Shown here one piece after another: positions 9,495-19,769 of a DNA stretch of 64,000 bases. The position numbers and the translations under genes were made by a program. The notes under the pieces are model-generated. The model saw only the letters and a list, made by a program, of their open reading frames with translations, did no database searches and was not told the DNA's origin. Origin of the DNA: Kitasatospora sp. MAA4 (GTDB lineage Bacteria > Actinomycetota > Actinomycetes > Streptomycetales > Streptomycetaceae). The DNA is taken from contig NZ_JARZAI010000005.1 in NCBI RefSeq assembly GCF_029893355.1, positions 301,628-365,627 on the forward strand, in the 5' to 3' direction. Every line of letters begins with the position of its first letter. Position 1 is the stretch's first letter.

Positions 9495-9986
9495 ATGGCC
9501 AAGAAGCAACCCGGTCAGGGCACCCCCGCCACCGTCGCACTGGCCGCCGCCGGCGTCCCGTTCACGGTCCACGCGTACGACCACGACCCGGCCGCCGCCT
9601 CCTACGGCGGCGAGGCGGCGCAGGCGCTCGGTGTCGCGCCGGAGCGGGTCTTCAAGACCCTGGTGGCCGAGGTGGACGGCACGCTGACGGTCGGCGTGGT
9701 GCCGGTGGCCGGGCAGCTGGACCTCAAGGCGCTGGCCGCCGCGGTCGGCGCCAAGCGCGCGGCGATGGCGGACCCGGCCGCCGCCGAGCGCAGCAGCGGG
9801 TACGTGCTGGGAGGGATCTCGCCGCTCGGCCAGCGCCGGGCGCTGCGCACGGTGCTGGACGCCGGCGCGCTGGAGCACCCGACGATCTACGTCTCGGCAG
9901 GCCGGCGCGGCCTGGAGGTCGAGCTGGCGCCGGCCGACCTGGTGGCCCTCACCGGCGCCGTCACGGCCGCCATCGGCCGCCCCTGA
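9495..9986 (+). CDS. ybaK: YbaK/ProX-type aminoacyl-tRNA deacylase (Cys-tRNA(Pro) deacylase family)
   Basis: The 163-residue protein has the YbaK/EbsC fold signature: a TPATVALAAAGVPF opening, the conserved lysine in ERVFKTLVAEVDG, the VPVAGQLDLKALA segment, GYVLGGISPLG, and YVSAGRRGLEVELAP near the end. Family members hydrolyse mischarged tRNA, typically Cys-tRNA(Pro), in the cytoplasm. An AGGAGCC Shine-Dalgarno precedes the ATG. It ends 8 bases before the stop of the convergent membrane protein gene. Confidence 0.9.
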   Translation: MAKKQPGQGTPATVALAAAGVPFTVHAYDHDPAAASYGGEAAQALGVAPERVFKTLVAEVDGTLTVGVVPVAGQLDLKALAAAVGAKRAAMADPAAAERSSGYVLGGISPLGQRRALRTVLDAGALEHPTIYVSAGRRGLEVELAPADLVALTGAVTAAIGRP

Positions 9987-9993
9987 ATCACCG

Positions 9994-10671
9994 CTACTTC
10001 GGCTGCTTGCTGCCGTCCGCGTCGATCTCCTGCGGGGCCTCCGCTGCTTCCACCGGCTCCGGGTCCCCGGGAAGCGACCACTGCGGCTCGGCGTAGTACG
10101 GCGGCGGGTCCTCCTCGCGCCGGCCGAACGCGGCCGACAGCCCGAGCAGCACCACCATCGCGCTCATCGACCAGACCAGCAGCGCACCCTTGGCCCCCAG
10201 CACGAGCGCCTCGTTGAAGCCGTGCCCGTCGCCGACCTGCCGGGCGTGGCCCACCACGTCGGTGGTCGGGCCGAGCGTCACGCCGAGCTTCCAGGCCACC
10301 ACCGAACCGGCGAGACCGCCGACGGCCAGGCCCACCGCGACCGCGATTCCGCCGCCGCGCCTGCGGGTGAGCAGGAAGGCCGCCACCGCGGTGACGATGC
10401 CGATCCCGGCGCCCAGCAGCGCGAAGACGCTGTCCGCGCCCGCCCGCTGCTCGCCCTCCGGATCCACGTAGAGCACCTGCTGCCCGTGCACGACGAGCGG
10501 CACCTCGGGCGCGATCCAGACCCAGAGCAGGCCCATGACCAGTCCCAGCAGCGCACAGGCCACCGCGACCGGCGCGCCGATCTTCAGCTCACCGCCGGCC
10601 CTGCGGACAAGGGAGGCCTGCGGCCGGGTAACGAGCGGCCCGGCGTCCGGAGGAGTGTTCGGTACGGTCAC
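9994..10671 (-). CDS. Integral membrane protein, DUF2567-like
   Basis: The 225-residue protein has four predicted membrane helices: ~32-54, ~81-102, ~108-126 and ~163-185. Between the first two is an extracytoplasmic stretch (PLVVHGQQVLYVDPEGEQ), and the C-terminal tail is acidic and proline-rich. The arrangement matches actinobacterial DUF2567 proteins, whose function is unknown. The start is GTG. It lies 35 bases beyond the ABC permease stop on the same strand, so read-through from the exporter operon is possible. Confidence 0.7.
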   Translation of the reverse strand: MTVPNTPPDAGPLVTRPQASLVRRAGGELKIGAPVAVACALLGLVMGLLWVWIAPEVPLVVHGQQVLYVDPEGEQRAGADSVFALLGAGIGIVTAVAAFLLTRRRGGGIAVAVGLAVGGLAGSVVAWKLGVTLGPTTDVVGHARQVGDGHGFNEALVLGAKGALLVWSMSAMVVLLGLSAAFGRREEDPPPYYAEPQWSLPGDPEPVEAAEAPQEIDADGSKQPK

Positions 10672-10706
10672 CAGGACATCGTTTCACGTCAAGGCGGCGG
10701 TTCGGG

Positions 10707-11512
10707 TCAACGGGTGGTGGCGCGGCGATAGGCCCAGGTCGCCAGGGTCAGCGAGAGCACCCCGACACCGGCGCAGACGGCCAGGTCAGCGCAGACCGCC
10801 GCCCAGTCGGGACGGGCCGCGAAGGTCCGCGCGAAAGCCTCCACCCCGTACGTCGAGGGCAGCGCGTCGCGCAGCCACTGGACGGCCGTCGGCAGGTGGC
10901 CGGGCGGCAGCACGCCGAGCAGCAGCGCGGCCGACATGCCCAGCTGGCCGAGCATGGTGGCGATCTCCTGCTTGGGCGCGAGCAGCCCGCAGGCCGCGCC
11001 GAGGCCGGAGAGCGCAGCGCCGGCCAGCGGCACCACCGCCAGCAGCACCCACAGGTGCGCCCAGGAGAGCCCGAAGAGCCAGGCCCCGATGCCCGCCGTC
11101 ACCAGCGAGCCGGGCAGCGTGAAGGAGGCGAACGCGCCGGCTGCTCCGAGCACCACCGAGGCGGCCGGGACCGGCAGCGTCGCGTAGTGGTCGAGCCCGC
11201 CGGTGGCGCGCAGCCGTCCGAAGTACTGCGCGAGCAGGTTGAGCGCCACGAAGGCCACCACCAGCACGCTGGAGCCGGCCACCACCGCCCGCGCGGACGG
11301 GTTGTCGCCCGGGTCGACCACCCCGCGCATCATCACCAGGATGCCGATCGACTGGAACGAGGCGACGAACATCAGCGGGATCCGGGCCACCCTGGCGCGC
11401 GCCAGCTGCGCCCGGTAGACGGCGGCCAGCGCGGGCAGCAGCCGGGCCACGGGGGCCAGCGGCGCCGCCTGGACGTGCGGGCGGGCGACCACGGAAGGGG
11501 GGGAGAGCAGGG

Positions 11513-11516
<4 letters not shown>
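10707..11516 (-). CDS. ABC-2 type exporter permease
   Basis: The 269-residue protein has about six hydrophobic helices and a short N-terminal cytoplasmic region with RLARARVARIPLMF preceding the first helix, the layout of ABC-2 family permeases. The GTG start overlaps the stop of the ATPase gene (GTGA), so the two are translationally coupled. The pair probably forms a drug, lipid or peptide exporter; the substrate cannot be read from the sequence. Confidence 0.88.
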
Positions 11517-12469
<953 letters not shown>

Positions 12470-12483
12470 GAGCGAAGACTCTA
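12470..12483 (-). promoter_or_regulatory. Putative leaderless promoter of the ABC exporter operon
   Basis: TAGAGT occupies 12483-12478 on the minus strand, followed by 8 bases and the GTG at 12469. The start region has no purine-rich Shine-Dalgarno. Confidence 0.4.
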
Positions 12484-12527
12484 CGCGCTGACCATGAGGA
12501 TCCCGACCACAGGGCACCCTCCGTAAT

Positions 12528-13754
12528 TCAGTCGTCCACGACCACCAGTTCACCACCCGGCACGCGAAGCGCGAGCTCCTTCCAGAAGCCGGCCCGGATC
12601 GCGTAGCGGTCGTGCTCGTCGATCTGGTCGTCCTTGTGGGCGAGCAGCCCGAACCGGGCGGCGTAGCGCAGCAGCTCGCCGTCGACCCGGTGCGGGATCC
12701 GCGGGTAGTCGCCCCACAGCGCGGTGAGCCGCTCGCGGTCGCCGAGCCGGTCGGTCCAGCGGCGCGCGAAGACCTGGCCGACCTCGTGCGGGTCGCCGCC
12801 GATCGCGGTGATGTCCTCCTCGCGGTCGGCCCAGCGCTGCTCAGCGGTGGTGAGCTGGGCGAGGGTCGGCAGCGTGTCGCCGGGGGTGCTGATCTCGGCG
12901 GCCGGACGGTCCACCCAGCCGCGGTCGGAGGACCAGCGCAGCACCGGCCCGTTGGTGGCGGTCGCGGTGGCGCCGGCGGCGGCCGGCGGATGGGCCGGCC
13001 CGGCGACGCGGCCGGCCAGATCCTTGGGGGTGGGGACGACCTTGAGCGCGGCGGGCGCCTGGCCGGGCTCGGCGGCCGGCTCGGGCAGCTCGGCGGCGAC
13101 CGCACCGGCACTGGAACCGGTCGGGCGCAGGCTGTGCGAGGGCGGGGCGGAGAGGATCTTGGCGATCTCCGGCGGCGGTCCGGCGGGCGGGAACGCCACG
13201 GCGGGCTCGCGCAGCCGCACCGACCGGGTGATCCACTCGCGGTCCAGCACCCGGCGTTCGTCGGCCTCGCCGACCAGGTCCTCGGACTGGTTGAAGTCGC
13301 CGTCGGCGGCCTGCAGCGCCCACAGGTGGACGGCCACGCCGTGCTCCTTGGCGGACATCATGCCGGGCAGCAGGTCGCCGTCGCCGGTGACCAGCACCAC
13401 GTCGGCGCAGGCCCGGTTGCGGGCCAGCTCGGAGAGCTCGGCGTGCATCGCGGCGTCCACGCCCTTCTGCACCCAGCGGCCCTCGGCCCTCGTCAGCGCG
13501 CCGAGCCGGACGGTGACCCGCGGCAGCACCCGCAGCCGTCGGTGCTCGGGCATCGGGCGGCGCTCGGGGGCCGCGTCGAACCAGTAGATCCGCAGCAGCG
13601 GCAGCCCGGTCTCCTCCTCGGCCCGCTCGCGCAGCGAGGCGATCAGGGCGGTGTGGTCCACCGTCACCCTGGACCGGGAGGACTCTCCGGCGAGCAGGCT
13701 GGCGGCGGCACCCAACAGGTATCCCGCGTCCACGAGGACGACGCAGCGGTCCAC
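12528..13754 (-). CDS. NYN-domain (PIN-like) nuclease-type protein
   Basis: The 408-residue protein opens with DRCVVLVDAGYLLGAA, giving the first acidic residue of a NYN/PIN-like site. The site continues through RIYWFDAAPE, KGVDAAMHAEL and VLVTGDGDLLPGM, with conserved aspartates at each step. This family contains metal-dependent ribonucleases. Residues ~195-320 are a low-complexity Pro/Ala-rich linker. The C-terminal ~85 residues (EVGQVFARRWTDRL to RAGFWKELALRVPGG) are helical and resemble a winged-helix module. The GTG at 13754 is chosen because GAGAGG sits 8 bases upstream; a GTG 9 bases earlier is badly spaced. Confidence 0.82.
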   Translation of the reverse strand: MDRCVVLVDAGYLLGAAASLLAGESSRSRVTVDHTALIASLRERAEEETGLPLLRIYWFDAAPERRPMPEHRRLRVLPRVTVRLGALTRAEGRWVQKGVDAAMHAELSELARNRACADVVLVTGDGDLLPGMMSAKEHGVAVHLWALQAADGDFNQSEDLVGEADERRVLDREWITRSVRLREPAVAFPPAGPPPEIAKILSAPPSHSLRPTGSSAGAVAAELPEPAAEPGQAPAALKVVPTPKDLAGRVAGPAHPPAAAGATATATNGPVLRWSSDRGWVDRPAAEISTPGDTLPTLAQLTTAEQRWADREEDITAIGGDPHEVGQVFARRWTDRLGDRERLTALWGDYPRIPHRVDGELLRYAARFGLLAHKDDQIDEHDRYAIRAGFWKELALRVPGGELVVVDD

Positions 13755-13932
13755 TTCCCGCACCTCTCTCCCGGTCGGCCCGGTGGCGGCCGGACACCCC
13801 ACCCTTGACCCTTGTCCGATCACCTCTGTGGCGTGCGGTACGGAGCAGTCTGCCCGAGCGGTGCTCCCAGGAGCGGCCCGCCCGACCGTTGCGGTCTTCT
13901 TTACCCCCCGACGGAGCTGTGAATCACCCGGA

Positions 13933-13967
13933 ACGACCACTGCCCGCCGGGCGCGGGCAGTGGTCGT
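13933..13967 (-). terminator. Hairpin terminator downstream of asd
   Basis: A perfect 15-bp stem (13933-13947 with 13953-13967) and a 5-base loop lie 29 bases past the asd stop on the minus strand. No U-tract follows, as is common in streptomycetes. Confidence 0.7.
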
Positions 13968-13991
13968 CAGCGGTCGTCAGCGGTCGTCAGC
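13962..13991. repeat. Three tandem copies of a 10-bp repeat
   Basis: GGTCGTCAGC is repeated exactly three times (13962-13971, 13972-13981, 13982-13991) between the asd stop and its terminator. The first copy overlaps the terminator arm, so slippage may have duplicated the base of the stem. Confidence 0.9.
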
Positions 13992-13995
13992 GGGT

Positions 13996-15066
<1,071 letters not shown>

Positions 15067-15981
15067 TCACACCGTCCAGCCCGCGATGCTTTTCACCAGG
15101 TGGACGCCCTGGTCCACGGCCGCCGGCCCGGCCGCCAGCAGCGGCAGCCTGACGGCGGCGCTGGGGATCCGGCCCTGCGCGTGCAGCACGCCCTTGATCA
15201 CGGTCGGGTTGGGCTCGGCGAAGGCGGCGGCCGACAGTGCGGCCAGCCGGTGCCCCAGCGCCCGGGCGTGCGCCAGGTCGCCGGCCCGCCAGGCCTCGTA
15301 CAGCTCCACGAACCGCCCGGTGCACAGGTGCGCCGAGGCGAGCACGGCGCCGGCGGCGCCCAGTGCCAGTAGCGGCGAGAGCAGCGCGTCCTCGCCTGCG
15401 AGCACCGCGAAGTCCTCGGGCAGGTCGCCCAGGAAAGCCATGGCGTCCTGGTCGAGCACCCCGGGCGCGTACTTGACGCCGGCGATCCCGGGCAGCTCGG
15501 CGATCCGGCGCAGGGTGTCCGCGTCGAGCGCCTGACCGGTGCGGTAGGGGATGTGGTAGACGATCAGCGGCAGCGGGCTGCGCGCCGCCAGCTCGGTGAA
15601 GTGCGCCAGCACGCCCGCGGCCGAGGGCCGGGTGAAGTACGGGACGAGTGCCATCGCGGCCGTCACCTCCGGCCACCGCTCCAGCTCGCGCAGGGCCCGG
15701 ACGCTTCCCCGGGTGTCGTTGCCGCCGGCGCCGACGGTCAGCGCCGCACCGCGCTCGCGGCAGACCCGGGCGCAGATCTCGGTCACCGCCAGCTTCTCCG
15801 CCTCGTCGAGGGTGGCCGGCTCGCCGGTGGTGCCGAGCGCGACCAGGCCCGCGGCGCCCTCGTCGAGGACGGAGTGCGCCAGCGCTTCGAGCGCGTCCGC
15901 GGCGAGCTCGCCGGTCGCGGTGAACGGGGTGATCAGCGGGATGTGGATGCCGCTCAGGAGGGGGCTCAGGAGGGGGCTCAT
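15067..15981 (-). CDS. DapA/NAL-superfamily lyase or aldolase
   Basis: The 304-residue (beta/alpha)8 class I aldolase has GTTGE (50-54), a VPYFTRP loop, Tyr142 in VYHIPYRTG, and the Schiff-base lysine Lys170 in GVKYAP. This is the full catalytic set of dihydrodipicolinate synthase-type enzymes. The paralogue at this position may be a secondary DapA or an enzyme condensing or cleaving pyruvate with another aldehyde; the sequence does not decide. It ends 45 bases before asd and is divergent from a LysR gene, which often regulates such a neighbour. Confidence 0.85.
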   Translation of the reverse strand: MSPLLSPLLSGIHIPLITPFTATGELAADALEALAHSVLDEGAAGLVALGTTGEPATLDEAEKLAVTEICARVCRERGAALTVGAGGNDTRGSVRALRELERWPEVTAAMALVPYFTRPSAAGVLAHFTELAARSPLPLIVYHIPYRTGQALDADTLRRIAELPGIAGVKYAPGVLDQDAMAFLGDLPEDFAVLAGEDALLSPLLALGAAGAVLASAHLCTGRFVELYEAWRAGDLAHARALGHRLAALSAAAFAEPNPTVIKGVLHAQGRIPSAAVRLPLLAAGPAAVDQGVHLVKSIAGWTV

Positions 15982-16051
15982 GCTGCGAGCCTGCCGCAGC
16001 TGACCCTGCGGATCCAGTTCGCATTTCCGGCGCAACACGTAAGCTGAGCCG

Positions 16052-16939
16052 ATGCTCGATGTCCGCCGCCTGCGCCTCCTGCGCGAACTCGCCCACCGCG
16101 GCACCATCGCCGCCGTCGCCGAGGCGCTCTCCTTCAGCCCCTCCGCGGTCTCCCAGCAGCTCACCGTCCTGGAACGGGAGAGCGGGGTGCCCCTGCTGGA
16201 GCGCACCGGCCGACGGGTGGCGCTGACGCCCGCCGCGCACCGGCTGGTCGCGCACGCGGAGGCCGTGCTGGCCCGCCTGGAGCTGGCCGCCGCCGAACTC
16301 GCCGACGCCCGCCAGGGCCCGGCCGGACCGCTGCGGATCGGCACCTTCCCCTCGGCCGCCCGGGTGGTGATCCCGGCGGCGCTGAGCGCCCTGGCCGCGC
16401 GCTACCCGGGCCTGGAGCCGCTGGTCGCCGAGGTGGACCCGGCCGGCGTCGCGGACCTGCTGCGGGCCGGTGAGCTGGACGTCGCCCTGGTCCACGACTA
16501 CGACTTCGTCCCCTCACCGCCCGAGCCGGGGGTGCAGAGCGAGCCGCTCTTCGCCGAGGCGATGTACCTCGCCACCCCGCCGCCGGGCTCCACCGATCTG
16601 GCCGAGCGCCGGGACGACCCGTGGATCATGGCCACGCACGGCACTCTCTGCCACGCGATGGCCGTCCGGGCCTGCCAGGCGGTCGGATTCACGCCGCGGA
16701 TCCGGCACCGGGTGGACGACTTCGCCACCGTGCTCGCGCTCGTCGCGGTCGGCCAGGGCGTGGCACTGGTACCGGAGTTGGGCGTGGTGGACCCTCCCGC
16801 CGCAGTGGCCCTGCACCGCCTGGCGATGTCCCGCCGCACCGCCGTCGCGTTCCGTGAGGGCGCGGCCGGCCACCCGGCCGTGGCGGCCTTCGCCGCAGCC
16901 GTCCGAGAAGCGCTCCCACCAGGCCTTCAGCCGAGCTGA
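16052..16939 (+). CDS. LysR-family transcriptional regulator
   Basis: The 295-residue protein has an N-terminal winged helix-turn-helix (RRLRLLRELAHRGTIAAVAE, then SFSPSAVSQQLTVLERE) with the LysR-type ordering. A linker helix and a periplasmic-binding-like effector domain with LRIGTFPSAARVVIPAAL and GVALVPELGV segments follow. It is transcribed divergently from the DapA-like gene across 70 bases, the classical arrangement for LysR control of the neighbour and of itself. The effector is unknown. Confidence 0.92.
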   Translation: MLDVRRLRLLRELAHRGTIAAVAEALSFSPSAVSQQLTVLERESGVPLLERTGRRVALTPAAHRLVAHAEAVLARLELAAAELADARQGPAGPLRIGTFPSAARVVIPAALSALAARYPGLEPLVAEVDPAGVADLLRAGELDVALVHDYDFVPSPPEPGVQSEPLFAEAMYLATPPPGSTDLAERRDDPWIMATHGTLCHAMAVRACQAVGFTPRIRHRVDDFATVLALVAVGQGVALVPELGVVDPPAAVALHRLAMSRRTAVAFREGAAGHPAVAAFAAAVREALPPGLQPS

Positions 16940-17051
16940 CCCTCCGGATTTCGGTGCTGTTCGCGTAACGGTTCACACAATCCCCTTCCCGCCCTGGCAC
17001 ATCCGCGTATACAACAACTGAGGGCAGGTCACCTTGAGATGAGCGGGGATT

Positions 17052-17783
17052 ATGAGCGACAACCAACCTCCGGGGTACGGCTACCCGTCAGACCCGCAGA
17101 ACCCGTACGGCCAGCAGCCCCCGCAGGGCGTGCCGCCGCAGAACCCGTACGACCAACCGCCGCAGCAGCCCTACGGCTACCCGCAGCAGCCGCCGGCCGA
17201 GCCCGGCTACGGCACCCCGCCGCCCGGCTACGGCCAGCAGCCTCCGCCGCAGCAGCCCTACGCCTACCCGCAGCCGGGCCCGGGCCAGGCTCCCTACGGC
17301 CAGCCGCTGTTCGGCGCCGGCGGCCCGCCCTGGCTGGCGACCCCCGGCCAGTACGGCGGCCCGCCCCGGACGATGGCCACCGCCGGTGACCGCTTCCTGG
17401 CCCGGCTGATCGACGTGGGCGTCCTGATCATCCCGCTGTACGTGATCGACTTCGTGATCGCCAGCAGCCTGGGCGTCATCTTCTCGAGCGTCATCGGCGC
17501 ACTGATCGTGTTCGGCTACGAGGCCGCGATGATGCTCACCCAGAACCAGCAGACGGTTGGCAAGAAGGTGATGAAGATCCGGGTGGTGTCGCTGGCGCAC
17601 GGCGCCCGCCCGGTGGACAACGACCTGTGGATCCGCGCAGCCGTCTACGGCCTGCCGCAGGCGATCTACTGCCTGGGCAGCCTCTTCTCGATGCTCGACT
17701 GCCTGTGGCTGCTCTGGGACAAGCCGTTCCAGCAGTGCCTGCACGACAAGGCCGCCAAGACCGTGGTGGTCAAGGAAGCCTGA
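17052..17783 (+). CDS. RDD-family membrane protein with Pro/Gln/Tyr-rich N-terminus
   Basis: Residues 1-~100 of 243 are a low-complexity Pro/Gln/Gly/Tyr region with repeated QQPYGYP-like units. The RDD domain follows, starting at GDRFLARLIDVGVLIIP with the conserved Arg-Asp pair, and has three hydrophobic helices. Its end carries a basic KKVMKIRVV loop and a DKAAKTVVV tail. RDD proteins are membrane proteins of mostly unknown function, and some are transporters. The start has a GGGGATT Shine-Dalgarno. The gene is closed by a strong hairpin. Confidence 0.88.
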   Translation: MSDNQPPGYGYPSDPQNPYGQQPPQGVPPQNPYDQPPQQPYGYPQQPPAEPGYGTPPPGYGQQPPPQQPYAYPQPGPGQAPYGQPLFGAGGPPWLATPGQYGGPPRTMATAGDRFLARLIDVGVLIIPLYVIDFVIASSLGVIFSSVIGALIVFGYEAAMMLTQNQQTVGKKVMKIRVVSLAHGARPVDNDLWIRAAVYGLPQAIYCLGSLFSMLDCLWLLWDKPFQQCLHDKAAKTVVVKEA

Positions 17784-17799
17784 GCACAGAGGTTCTGAA

Positions 17800-17834
17800 C
17801 ATGCCGGCCGGACCCACAGGGTCCGGCCGGCATG
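17800..17834. terminator. Strong hairpin terminator after the RDD gene
   Basis: Bases 17800-17815 pair perfectly with 17819-17834 (16 bp) around a 3-base loop. It lies between two convergent genes, so it can stop transcription from both directions. Confidence 0.85.
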
Positions 17835-17848
17835 CTGTCACGGTGCCC

Positions 17849-18124
17849 TCAGCCGCGCCGCAGCCGCCGCGTGAGGACAAAGCCCAGCGCCAGGACAGGG
17901 ATGGCGATGAGCGCGACCCACGCATAGAGGCCGGCTGAACTGCCGTCATTGAGTGAGGCCCCGGAAGCGTGCTCGACGAGGTACGGAAGGGCGAAGAGCA
18001 GAACGGCGACTCCGCCGGCCGCAGCCCGGTACGGGGTCGGGCGACGCTTGCCGCCGGCGCTCACAGCGGCGGCCAGGACAGCAGCAGCGTTGAGTACTCC
18101 GGCTGCGATCATCATGATCGTCAT
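17849..18124 (-). CDS. Small three-helix membrane protein, unknown
   Basis: The 91-residue peptide has hydrophobic segments at ~3-22, ~33-49 and ~65-84, and ends in RRLRRG. An ATG with GAGG a few bases upstream sets the start; a shorter start at the next methionines is possible. It lies 23 bases after the secreted-protein gene on the same strand and is probably cotranscribed with it. No family is recognised. Confidence 0.6.
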   Translation of the reverse strand: MTIMMIAAGVLNAAAVLAAAVSAGGKRRPTPYRAAAGGVAVLLFALPYLVEHASGASLNDGSSAGLYAWVALIAIPVLALGFVLTRRLRRG

Positions 18125-18147
18125 CGATACCTCACTCTCGAATACGA

Positions 18148-19029
18148 CTACTTGCAGTAGCCGTCGCCGGCCTTACCGCTGTACATGCCGACAGTGCTGG
18201 CAGTGCTGACCTTGACGCACTGACCGTGGTTGATGGCGATGTTCGCAGCGGCCGTCAGCGCGATCCCGGAGACGGTGAGAGGCGTCACCTTGGTGACGGC
18301 GCCGAGGATCGCCACAGCCGCCCCGGCTCCGAGGGCGAGGTCCTTCGTCTCGCTCTTGTTGAAGTAGATGGTCCCGGTGATGATGCCCCAGGTGTAGTGG
18401 GGGTCGGCCACGACGGGGAAGCTGGTGTCACTGTTGAACGCGACCGTCTGGACGAGGGTGTCACCGTCGATCCGGTAGCTGGTCTGCACCGGCTTTCCGA
18501 CAGCGTCCTTGGCCCACGGGGCGGAGAACGCACCCAGGCGGCCACCGTCCTTGACCACGGCCACGCTGCCATCGGCCTGGGCTTCGGCAGTGGCGCCCTG
18601 CGGCAGAGTGAGCGGGAACCGGTACTCCCGGGGCGCGTCCGCATCCTTGATCGTGACCAGTGCGCGAATACCGTCATCGGTGGGCTGAACAGCCAGATCC
18701 GCGCCGTCGGCCGCCGCGTTCGGATAGGTGACGGTGCCCTGGCCGCTCTTCACTCCGTTGACGGACCCCGTCGCCGGCAGCGTGAAACTGACCTGGTCGC
18801 TGGTCCCTGCCGCGGCAGTGACCAGGCCGGTGGCAGTGGTCGGCGCCGTGGCTCGCGCCGAGTCCGGGGCGAGGTCACCAGTGCCGGTCGCCTGCTCGAC
18901 CACGCGAACTGCCTGCCCAGCCGACGTCTGGGGAGCATCGGCATATGCGGGGACGGAACTCAGGAGCAGTGCGCTTCCCAGCGTAGCCGCAAAAGCGGAA
19001 ATGGCAGCCTTCTGGCGACGAATTATCAC
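18148..19029 (-). CDS. Secreted protein with hydrophobic C-terminal segment, unknown
   Basis: The GTG at 19029 has AAGG 8 bases upstream and gives a 293-residue precursor with a signal peptide (RRQKAAISAFAATLGSALLL, then cleavage likely after AYA). An alternative GTG at 19044 lacks a ribosome site. The middle is a beta-rich domain (GTVTYPNAAADGADL, GIRALVTIKDADAPREYRF, SFPVVADPHYTW) of the kind seen in other secreted Streptomyces proteins. Residues ~225-265 form two hydrophobic segments rich in Ala, Gly and Val. A tail with two cysteines (HGQC and GDGYCK) closes the protein. It lies in a region that looks acquired. Confidence 0.75.
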   Translation of the reverse strand: MIIRRQKAAISAFAATLGSALLLSSVPAYADAPQTSAGQAVRVVEQATGTGDLAPDSARATAPTTATGLVTAAAGTSDQVSFTLPATGSVNGVKSGQGTVTYPNAAADGADLAVQPTDDGIRALVTIKDADAPREYRFPLTLPQGATAEAQADGSVAVVKDGGRLGAFSAPWAKDAVGKPVQTSYRIDGDTLVQTVAFNSDTSFPVVADPHYTWGIITGTIYFNKSETKDLALGAGAAVAILGAVTKVTPLTVSGIALTAAANIAINHGQCVKVSTASTVGMYSGKAGDGYCK

Positions 19030-19208
19030 GAATCTTACCTTCACTAAGCGAATTGAAAAATTGCCTCGAGTACATTCGGTGGCAACAGGAGAAAGCTATC
19101 GCACCCCACCCTCAGAGCAATTGTTTATGCAGAAGTCTTGAGCAAGATCTGAGGTCCGAAGGAATTCGCAGAATTATTGCCCCCCAATGGCGGATAGACC
19201 GCCGGGCA

Positions 19209-19254
19209 AGTACCCGCTGATCGGCGGTTGAGTCCCCGCCGATCAGCGGGTACT
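19209..19254. terminator. 19-bp perfect hairpin
   Basis: Bases 19209-19227 pair perfectly with 19236-19254 around an 8-base loop. On the minus strand it lies 24 bases past a stop codon at 19278, the position expected for a terminator of a now-decayed gene. Confidence 0.7.
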
Positions 19255-19716
19255 CACGCTGCGGTCGGGTGCAGCCTCTATTTTGAGGTGACGACGTCGT
19301 GACCGTAGGCGGTGACCCTGAGGATCACCGACTTGAGGCCGTACTGCCCCCTTGCCCTGCCAGGCGATGTCGAGCACGGTCCTGGCCAGGCCGGCGTGCG
19401 GCTCCGGGGAGCTGACGCAGGCGTGCGGATTGTGCGGGACCCCGACAGGGCGACGGCGCCCGCGGCGGCCGGAAGGCTGGTGGCGATCATGGTGGCGACG
19501 GGGGCCAGGGGCGCTCTGGTGCATGTCACGCCGCTCTATGTGCGGACGTACCCACCCAAACGGGCAGGCCACTCGACGCGGTCCTCCGGACGACGGACAA
19601 CCACCGCAGGCACAGAAGCCCCGTTTGCTTGTCATCGTATGCCCAGGGAGGCACCCAGATCAGCCCTCGCAGGCCACAAAACGGCCTGGAATCATACAAG
19701 ATGATAGACCATCAGA

Positions 19717-19760
19717 ACAGCACAACTGCTGTACCGTTCCCAGTAGATGAGTAGGAACGG
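19717..19760. promoter_or_regulatory. Two inverted repeats upstream of the XRE gene
   Basis: ACAGCA (19717-19722) and TGCTGT (19727-19732) form one inverted repeat. CCGTTCC (19734-19740) and GGAACGG (19754-19760) form a second, which abuts the Shine-Dalgarno. Both lie within 55 bases of the ATG at 19770, where a self-binding XRE regulator would be expected to act. Confidence 0.45.
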
Positions 19761-19769
19761 AGAGAGCAG

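Larger units (their letters stand above)
19030..19769. other. Gene-poor 740-bp interval with a hairpin and a possible decayed gene end
   Basis: The first 150 bases are AT-rich for this genome and probably hold the promoter of the secreted-protein gene. A long perfect hairpin sits at 19209-19254. Just beyond it, minus-strand frames ending at 19278 (GLKSVILRVTAYGHDVVTSK then stop) and 19243 look like pieces of one coding end split by a frameshift (one frame reads ARTVLDIAWQGKG). I could not name the ancestral gene. From 19700 the XRE gene's regulatory region begins. No convincing intact gene is seen. Confidence 0.45.

Noticed and set aside
19278..19704. Open frames on both strands in the interval before the XRE gene
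   Set aside because: They overlap each other, lack Shine-Dalgarno sites and have no recognisable domain. At most they are remnants of one decayed gene.
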